In this document: positions 58,001-64,000 of the stretch, one piece after another
Layout: the number at the start of each line of letters is the position of its first letter
Numbering within the stretch: the stretch's first letter is position 1
DNA from: Diabrotica undecimpunctata
Taxonomy: Eukaryota; Arthropoda; Insecta; Coleoptera; Chrysomelidae
Assembly (NCBI RefSeq): GCF_040954645.1
Contig: NC_092808.1
Coordinates: forward strand, 16,607,883 to 16,671,882
DNA length: 64,000 nt
Direction: 5' to 3'
Notes under the pieces: generated by a model
The model's input: only the letters and a program-made list of their open reading frames with translations
Told to the model about the DNA's origin: nothing
Databases searched by the model: none
Position numbers and translations under genes: made by a program

Positions 58001-59463
58001 TTTATTTTTCTTACAAGTCCATGTGTTTTGTTTCTAATTGTGTTGTAATTATGGAATGCCTCTTGTGTTTTGGTTGACATGTATTTCAGGTAAGCTTTTT
58101 TCTTGTCTTTACATTTTTCCTTCACTTCCGTACAAAACCATGAAGTTATTCGACTTGGGAATGATATATTTTTATTTATATTTCTTTCACCAAGAACTTC
58201 CTTGGCCGAGGCTAAGATATTAGACTTAATTTTTGCCCAGCTTTCTTCAACTTCATCACTTTCTGTGATATATGTGTTTCTGCTTTTTTCGGATATTCTT
58301 TATTGGAATAGCTATCTTATCGAGTCATCCTGTCAGATTTGGACTTTTATCTGCTGTTTTGTTATCACATATATGTGTTTTCATTCGGATTTTGCACAAT
58401 ACCCATTTATAATCGATTGCTATTTCTGCTGATGTTAGTGCTCTTACATCCAAGATTTGAGAGGGCTGTAACTCTCTATTCGACAGAATATAGTCTATCA
58501 TAGATCTTTGTCCTCTACTGTTTTCAAAAGTGTATTTGTATTGTTCTTTGTGAGGGAAAAATGTATTATTAGGAATACGTATTTCGTTTATGCTGCAGGG
58601 ATCCGTCAGAAGGAACTAAGTTTATTGTGGTTAATTCTCAATAAAAACAGTAAATTAAATGAATCAGTCATTTATTAGGCTATAAATTAGGCTTTTATGT
58701 TTATGTGTACAAATATTGCCATGTTAATTTTCGTTAAAGCATGAAAAAACCGATTGTTAAACTTTGTGAACGCCATTTATATTTTCTGGGATATAGGAAT
58801 CGAGATCTAGAAAGTATCTGTTTTCTAGTTTACTATTCCGTATCATTCTCGCATATTTTGTTATAGTAACTATAAAATAAAACAGAAACATTAAATACAT
58901 TACATATTTTTTTTATTGTTGCCCAAAGTCTTTTACAACTTTATAAAAGTAAGTCCTTCTAAATAACAACTTCTTTTTCGTTCTAGATCGACCAAGGACC
59001 AAGCGGCAACAATTATTATAAGAACTACATGAACATGTTTAAGAGAACAGCAACCAAAGAAATATTCAAATTCATGGACACATGTGACGAATTGATGGAT
59101 GTGTTCACACCATTTAATGTCAGTAGTGTCATGGAAATTATGTTTCTAGCTACCTCACCTGATTTTACAAAGAGAGGAATTGCCTTACAACTGTGTGAAG
59201 CATCAACTGAACTGGCAAAAGCACTGAAAATGAAACAGAATGTCAAACAGTCGCTCGATGGAAGAGTTTTGCCATTAGAACCAACTCCTCAAGCAATGTG
59301 CGCACTCTTTACGTCACCATATTCTCAAAAGATTGGAAGGAAGATGGGCTGGACTATTGTCGATAAGATAAGTTTCGACAAATTTTACACCAAGGGTAAA
59401 CCATTTTCCAGCGTTTTGGGAAATTATGTCAAGTATATTACGGTTGAATGCAAGAAGATTTGA
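52022..59463 (+). CDS. GNAT-family acetyltransferase, arylalkylamine N-acetyltransferase-like, three exons, 249 aa
   Basis: Exons 52022..52058, 55459..55694, 58987..59463 join in frame at GT-AG borders. The chain starts MVQKKVWAASNDGAIEYISL and is soluble, without signal peptide or membrane segment. Residues 15-30 are the N-terminal strand and helix of the fold. LATSPDFTKRGIALQL at 145-160 is the acetyl-CoA binding loop and helix; the usual Q/R-x-x-G-x-G/A has Thr at the first place (T-K-R-G-I-A). QKIGRKMGW near 200 is the late helix. Layout and length fit insect aaNAT-like enzymes, which acetylate biogenic amines in cuticle tanning, melatonin or amine inactivation; the substrate cannot be told. 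Promoter and poly(A) signal are visible. Each intron (3.4 and 3.3 kb) holds an antisense RTE LINE. Confidence 0.94.
52735..54985 (-). mobile_element. RTE-type LINE, degenerate, in acetyltransferase intron 1
   Basis: Reading the minus strand from 54985: endonuclease (YGLGNRNERGDK-like trace, VRNQIDNVLVRQRYRN, DIGSDHNPVVTKI), linker (KYRIKKAKEQWLKEQCAEIE), RT remnants with stops (53500..54100), MIMASSAEQLQLLIDKI, then YVFSILQYGLESWTL, RILRIAWTQKK-like and YLGHVMRGQRYELL, ending with a broken ANLRSG-type tail near 52750. Lacks its 5' end. Confidence 0.83.
55459..55694 (+). CDS. Acetyltransferase exon 2
   Basis: 236 nt, acceptor TTTAATAG, donor GTATGA at 55695. Encodes IEYISLTSEYLEDALDVLRQ, GCFAVGLSEDLEAM and VVAVEKATNIVCGVAF, the first half of the GNAT fold. 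Confidence 0.93.
55845..57430 (-). mobile_element. RTE-type LINE in acetyltransferase intron 2, 3' part
   Basis: The minus strand encodes LQKEIWRFISGQRTEV at 57425, then RKSSR-type linker, DEQQGFCSGRSCTDAIFVIK, FLCDLKKAFDRVRLENLIHL, KILCYADDAILIAQDEDS (YADD intact), EIKYLGITLSSYGDLDKEV and RPIMTYASETRSY, with stops between. The 3' end is a TTC/GAA tract at 55850..55870. Confidence 0.84.
57435..57949. mobile_element. Solo LTR (515 bp) with 4-bp target duplication
   Basis: Starts TGGAAAG and ends GAACA (TG...CA on either strand), flanked by CCGT at 57431..57434 and 57950..57953. Removing the insert and one CCGT restores the RTE reading frame as FYGLQKEIWR on the minus strand. No coding content. 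A 4-bp duplication suits Gypsy-type elements, but family and orientation are open. Confidence 0.82.
57950..58605 (-). mobile_element. RTE-type LINE in acetyltransferase intron 2, 5' part
   Basis: The minus strand reads EQYKYTFENSRGQRSMIDYI (58560..58490), QILDVRALTSAE, then NINKNISFPSRITSWFCTEV and KIKNDHWERFSKEMEHDFYG, the end of the endonuclease and the linker. It is the same family as 43350..44587 and continues past the solo LTR. Confidence 0.82.
58987..59463 (+). CDS. Acetyltransferase exon 3
   Basis: 477 nt with TGA at 59461..59463; acceptor GTTCTAG before 58987. Carries the acetyl-CoA loop (FLATSPDFTKRGIALQL) and the C-terminal strands (FDKFYTKGKPFSSVLGNYVK). Confidence 0.95.
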   Translation: MDQGPSGNNYYKNYMNMFKRTATKEIFKFMDTCDELMDVFTPFNVSSVMEIMFLATSPDFTKRGIALQLCEASTELAKALKMKQNVKQSLDGRVLPLEPTPQAMCALFTSPYSQKIGRKMGWTIVDKISFDKFYTKGKPFSSVLGNYVKYITVECKKI

Positions 59464-59590
59464 ATCATTCGCAAGATTGTAGAATAATTATGAAGATATT
59501 GAATCATTTTTTTAAATTGGTAATGGAAGAGTTCTTTGTAAGTCGAAATGGAAGATTTCTGTAGCATTACTGATGATTTGACTAAGAAAA

Positions 59591-59596
59591 AATAAA
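59591..59596 (+). terminator. Acetyltransferase poly(A) signal
   Basis: AATAAA 128 nt past the stop; a second AATAAA near 59681 is an alternative. Confidence 0.65.
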
Positions 59597-59599
59597 CAA

Positions 59600-60154
59600 G
59601 GAATGCAACAATCATTATCTTTGTTTACTTCATGTACTATTAGGATAAAAAATGATACGATATGTTATTATTCAGAACAAATAAATGATTCTAATCTATA
59701 TTTAGTTTTTTTTAAATTTATTTAAGTCCAAAAAATCAGTCACAACGGAGTAACCGTTCTAATGAAAAACAACATTAATGATTCGGTTCTTGAATACAAT
59801 ACTATAAACGTCCGAAACCACCTGCATGACTTAAAGCCATTTTATCCAACATAAACGTTATTTAATTTTATGCTCCACATTTCAAGAAGACGAAATATAA
59901 GACGTCTAGAACTACTGTACATAATAATAAATAATAAAACCTGAGGTCAAAAAATTATTGTCATTCTCAGAGTAGGCGAGGCAATTAATCAATAAACTTA
60001 CCAATTTTTTGCAGGATAAATGGATCTCAATGAAACTTATTGCATTCGATTCATAAGAACGTTAGGAAATTTAATTTCGAAATGATGAAACATAATAAAT
60101 TTAGAAATGAGTTCAATATTACTACTCGAGGGTTTTACGAGGGTTTTTATGGAA
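59600..60154. other. Downstream of acetyltransferase, nothing recognised
   Basis: AT-rich; no ORF or repeat pair identified. Confidence 0.45.
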
Positions 60155-60430
60155 ATTGAACAAAAAATCAGTGCAAACTTGTTACTAGAGATTTTTTGGA
60201 ACCGCTGATCACGAATATCATGACGGCGATAGTCTCAGAGGCATCTGCTATCCAGGAGCCTCGTCTCCTGTAATTTTGTGGAAATTCGATACAAAATTAG
60301 TGCAAACTCCAGAAGACCATGACCGTCCTGGGAACCAGGTACCTTGGAGACCATCGCTGTCATGATATTAGTGATCAGCGACCCCAAAAACCACCGAGTA
60401 ACGAATTTTCACTGATTTTGTATCGAATTT
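60155..60430. repeat. Foldback repeat about 275 bp
   Basis: GTTACTAGAG, then CGCTGATCAC-AATATCATGA, GCGAT-GTCTC on the left is mirrored as GAGACCATCGCTGTCATGAT, then GTGATCAGCGACC and GAGTAAC at right. The loop and right flank contain further related units (CAGTGCAAACT, CCTGGG-ACCAGG), so it is a worn, multi-unit element. Confidence 0.65.
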
Positions 60431-60739
60431 CTATCAAACTCTAGACGATCCCCATCCTGGGTACCAGGAGCATTGGAATTAACGCCATAATCCATCTGTC
60501 GTCCGCTATTGGTCTAGGTAAAATAAATATTTGAGTACCTATTGCTGTGAAAACACAATACCCAAAGAAATTAAATGTGTGGACTGGACTTTAAAACGAT
60601 AATAGAATTGGTCCATTTTTTATTACAAGAAATCTGAATAAACGTAAGTATCTAGATTTATTACGCAATCAGATTATTCTAGCAGTTCGAAACCTTGCGG
60701 TCATCTTCGACGATTTCTGGTTCCTCCGAAGTTACAAAT

Positions 60740-61050
60740 TATTTGGAACAAACATTTCCTGGATGATTAATTTCTACACGAGGAACAATAAAATGTCCCC
60801 CTATATCACCAGATTTAGCACCTTTGGATTTTTATATCTGGGGAATGCTAAAATCAAAATTATATCGGCATAAATTCGAATGAGCCACCAATTTAGCAGA
60901 ATTGCAAGAAACAATTGTTCAACTCTGTAGTCAGGTACAGCCAAATCAGCTGAATACAATCAGACTTGCTTTAGTTGATAGTTTCGGATTTTGTTTAGCA
61001 CAAAATGGTGGTTTGTTCGAATATTTAATTGGTAAGAGATTTTTTTAAAA
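60740..61050 (+). mobile_element. mariner-like transposase C-terminal fragment
   Basis: The plus strand encodes CPPISPDLAPLDFYIWGMLK, SKLYRHKFE, then after a stop ATNLAELQETIVQLCSQVQP and FGFCLAQNGGLFEYLIG. SPDL-PLDF-WG is the third catalytic block of mariner-type transposases. The earlier part is lost. Confidence 0.78.
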
Positions 61051-61438
61051 ATGCCTTTAATTTATATAGGTATTTAGAATAATTTTTTTAGTTGGTTTTT
61101 TTCTTATAAAAATAATATTTGTTTTGTTAATGTTAAGCCATTTATTGTTTTATTTCCAAGCTACCACAGCTAAAAATCTACAAGAATTGCATTTAAAACT
61201 CGAATATAGAGTTTTTCTTAAGTTTTACCGACGGAAAGTTGGCGACGAAATAATTTTTTCTATAAACGTCAAATAATGATGACATTACTTATCTAACTTG
61301 ATCCTGTCAAAGTTTGATGTCTCCGCCGGCAGCAGTTTTTTTTCCCATTTCTTTACGGCGCGGCGGAGGGAAAAATGTTGTCATGGCAACAATATGAAAC
61401 ATGTCACAAAGCAACAATACAAATGTCATTAACAACAA

Positions 61439-61717
61439 TTAAACATCATTTTTATTTATAGTAATATTAAAAGTACAATTAGTTAATGAGGCATTTTCAA
61501 AATTGAAACCGTGCAAAAATGTTCCCGACTCTTGATACGCATTGGTAATTGTTGATGATACTGATGGTCGAGAACAACTTTCAGCAATCATTCCCGATGT
61601 TGTCGAATTATGAGGGTTTAAAATTTTTTGAGCATTATCGTTCTTATCGGACTTGGAGGGCCCCAAACGTGCTACTGCATCACTAGTCGCGGACCCAATT
61701 TCGTTTAGGTTTTCCAT
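61439..61717 (-). CDS. Orphan small ORF, 92 aa, unknown function
   Basis: From the first ATG at 61717 the minus strand encodes 92 residues: MENLNEIGSATSDAV, a Ser/Asn/Thr-rich middle (PHNSTTSG, SRPSVSSTI), and a terminus GFNFENASLTNCTFNITINK followed by NDV. The frame is open upstream to 61819 without another ATG. No signal peptide or known domain. The closing alternating Asn/hydrophobic stretch is beta-strand-like. The GC-richer flanks (GCCGGCAGCAG, then GGCGCGGCGG near 61350) suggest it may belong to a non-autonomous element. I do not recognise it. Confidence 0.35.
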   Translation of the reverse strand: MENLNEIGSATSDAVARLGPSKSDKNDNAQKILNPHNSTTSGMIAESCSRPSVSSTITNAYQESGTFLHGFNFENASLTNCTFNITINKNDV

Positions 61718-62061
61718 TTTCGCACTAAATTTGCGCTTGCGGTTGCAACAACAATAAGCTGTCTTTAATAATTGCAAACAACTGTCAAACAACTGTAACC
61801 AGGGAGACGCAAATCCCACCGACGACTTAATTATTTTAATTTCTAATATCTAGACGACTTTGATAGTTGTCACAGTTAATTTCGAGTAAAAATAGCGTAT
61901 GAATTGTACTATTTATGGTTGAAAATTGCTACGTTTGAAGAAAAAATAGTATACTTTATTCGGCAAAGAAGCGACTTTTCTTGACTTGCCCTCTATTACG
62001 CGCCGAACGAAGTAAGGAAAGAAAAGAAAAGTCATGCTTCTCCGCCTCATAAAGTAATATA

Positions 62062-62861
62062 CAGTAGACTCCCTCTATAACGAGAACTGAAATGGCAGAC
62101 TAATTACCTCGTTATAAGCGGATCTCGTTACATCCAACAACAATAATATTGTGCATACATATGAATATGTAGTTTTCTAAAGCATTAACTTTCTATAATG
62201 AAGCCATTCGGAGCAATATAGATGCTAATAAATATTGTTTGAATGGCGTTTTTAAAACAAAGTTGTTTACTTTTATTGTCAATGAAATGCATTAAAACAA
62301 AAAAGAGTTGTTTACTTTTACTGTCAATGATATATGTTAAAACAAAAAATCTGTATTCTGTAAATATGTATAAAGCGTATAAAGAAAGTTATTTTGTCAT
62401 TTTTGACTGCTTTAAATTGTCCAGTATTCTATCTATCATATTTTCTAAAGATGTGAAACAGTTTTATGCTTCTTTATTTGCGTTTTGTCCTTGGATAAAG
62501 TTTCTGACAACCTTTAAAACACTTACCACATCTTGTCTATTAGGACCCATATTATTAGGTGTGAATGGTCAACCCAATACAATGACACTTGTGAATCATA
62601 AATTTTACATTTCTGACTAAGAATCATAAATTGTAAGAAGTTTATTGCGGGCGGCCCGCAGTTAAAAAGGGTATTTATTTATAGCTACGGCCGGGCCAAA
62701 ACGTAAAAAACACGTTTTGCAATCTTATTTTCTCGCGTTATAAGCAAATTTACCTCGCTATAAAGGGTTATAGTTCAATAGAAATTTCACGGGACATCTA
62801 ATGTACCTCGTTATAAGCGAAACCTCGTAATAACCGTGTTCGTTATAAAGGGAGTATACTG
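62062..62861. mobile_element. pogo/Tigger-type MITE, 800 bp, TA target duplication
   Basis: TA at 62060..62061 and 62862..62863 flank ends CAGTAGACTCCCTCTATAAC and the matching reverse complement ...GGGAGTATACTG. Subterminal CTCGTTATAAGCG units repeat on both sides, as in Tigger-type termini. Inside is a tandem duplication of about 55 bp (GTTGTTTACTTTTA-TGTCAA at 62262 and 62310). An internal 125-codon frame is not transposase. Confidence 0.86.
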
Positions 62862-62863
62862 TA

Positions 62864-63305
62864 CTATTATGCAAAGAACTATACACTCCTCGTCAGTGTC
62901 TGATAATTACTGAATGCCGGATAGCCGGATGTATCTTGGCGCACCTTGGCGTCCCGCACTATGAAGGAAGGCGTTGCTTGGAAATGCGTTGTTGCTACAC
63001 ATTAATACCTTAAATCAATGTTGGTTGTTAACTTATTAAATAATTGATAGAATCGTTTAGAAAATAATACTTTATTCAAGTTTTTTTTGGGACAATATTA
63101 ATTTTCATTCTACAATGAACTGTAGTGGATTTAAATATTATGTTACACTCATGTATCGGACTAAAATTTTAGAAGGAAAGATGTAACAGAAATATAGCAA
63201 TACTGTTTAAAAGTCATACCTACTCCTTCGACATGGTGACTGCCTCTCACTTTCTATTTAAACAATTAAGTGTTATCTTTGTTCCACATACTGAATAACA
63301 TATAG
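62864..63305. other. Intergenic, nothing recognised
   Basis: Mostly AT-rich with a GC patch at 62925..62990; no feature named. Confidence 0.4.
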
Positions 63306-63640
63306 GATAGTTAAAAAATTGCCATATCGGTATATATATGCCTAAAGATTTTTCGTTTAATTGTAGCCAGCAGTTTCTCATCGTTGTTTGTTGTTTGACA
63401 ATGTCCATGTCTTTGACCCATAAACAAGGACCAGATTAAACAGGGTTCTGTATATTTGACATTTGGGTTTTCTTGTAATGTTATTGGATCGATATTCACA
63501 AGACCCAGTCAATTACCCTGTCATATGCATCAAGGCTAAATGACAGATGTGTCCAAGCCGTAATAATACATCTTCAACTTGGATGCAATCGAAAGCCTTC
63601 TTTAGGTCTACTTACATTTTATAAAGTTCAAATTAACTGT
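63306..63640 (-). mobile_element. LINE scrap (end of RT to C-terminal region)
   Basis: The minus strand reads KKAFDCIQVEDVLLRLGHI, then across breaks TLFNLVLVYGSKTWTLSNNK, the end of an RTE-type LINE (normally YGSETWTL). Short and broken. Confidence 0.6.
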
Positions 63641-64000
63641 TCCTAAAATTATTTTTAAATTTGCTGAGCTAAAACACTATATTTTTGGGACTGTGTTTTG
63701 TGCTTTGTGTGGGAGTATTCGTTTTACAAAAAATTTTATAGAACAAATTTTAATTCTAATATAACACTTCTAAAATTACTATATTCAAGTGTTCAACATA
63801 TTGTCCCATCAATGAGGGTTATTTTCTCTATAGAATTGGTGTGTTTTTCCATCATTCCTATTTCCTAACATACTTGTTCTTATATTGATATCTTGTAAGT
63901 TTGTACTAGTGGGACTGATGATAATGTAAATATTGTTATAAACTCCAAAACTGGTCATCCAAATGTTACCAACAAAAAAAATAATTTGAACTGTGAATAT
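63641..64000. other. Window end, nothing recognised
   Basis: AT-rich sequence without features that I can support. Confidence 0.4.

Noticed and set aside
61718..61819. N-terminal extension of the orphan ORF
   Set aside because: It opens with GTG, not ATG; the first ATG is at 61717, so the upstream codons are unlikely to be translated.
62243..62620. 125-codon frame with hydrophobic stretches
   Set aside because: Contained in the 800-bp MITE and includes its tandem duplication; no transposase or membrane-protein signature.

Overview
This is an animal nuclear DNA window from an insect, with a beetle-like look. It is AT-rich, its three recognisable host genes are split by introns of up to 12 kb, and most of the rest is decayed transposable elements: RTE-, Jockey-, R1- and R2-type LINEs, Penelope-like elements, mariner and pogo remnants, TIR/foldback elements and one solo LTR. 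Order-level assignment is inference from element mix and gene style. No bacterial, viral, rRNA or CRISPR feature was found.

Host genes. (1) Minus strand, 19036 to beyond base 1: the N-terminal PHD finger and the start of the extended PHD of an AF10/AF17 (Alhambra/MLLT10) chromatin protein, in three exons separated by introns of 12.2 and 6.4 kb. (2) Minus strand, 34944..26579: a complete five-exon secreted endoribonuclease of the XendoU family (455 aa), with a signal peptide, an Asn/Gln-rich N-terminal region and a C-terminal catalytic domain. (3) Plus strand, 52022..59463: a complete three-exon GNAT acetyltransferase resembling insect arylalkylamine N-acetyltransferases (249 aa), with a well-placed TATA box and poly(A) signal. 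All exon joins keep frame at GT-AG borders.

Layout. 0.3-6.6 kb and 6.7-18.9 kb are the two AF10-family introns, filled with LINEs (several nested), a Penelope-like element, a mariner relic and TIR elements. 19-26.5 kb is intergenic and holds a Jockey-type LINE interrupted by another LINE and by a 144-bp palindrome. 26.6-35 kb is the XendoU gene; its last intron carries a very large inverted repeat and an R2-like fragment nested in an RTE copy. 36-51.6 kb is intergenic: TIR elements, LINE fragments, a nearly complete RTE (44.6-47.8 kb), a pogo-like transposase relic and a LINE with a 653-codon open RT-RNase H frame ending about 0.4 kb upstream of the acetyltransferase start site. 52-59.5 kb is the acetyltransferase gene, each intron holding a degenerate RTE LINE, the second of which contains a solo LTR with a clean 4-bp target duplication. 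59.6-64 kb holds a foldback, a mariner fragment, an orphan small ORF, a pogo-type MITE and a LINE scrap.

The three host genes share no obvious pathway (chromatin reader, secreted RNA endonuclease, small-molecule acetyltransferase). I found no convincing new multi-gene system. The signals most worth following are the large hairpins in transcribed or LINE DNA, the R2-like insertion away from rDNA, and the low-complexity region of the secreted nuclease.
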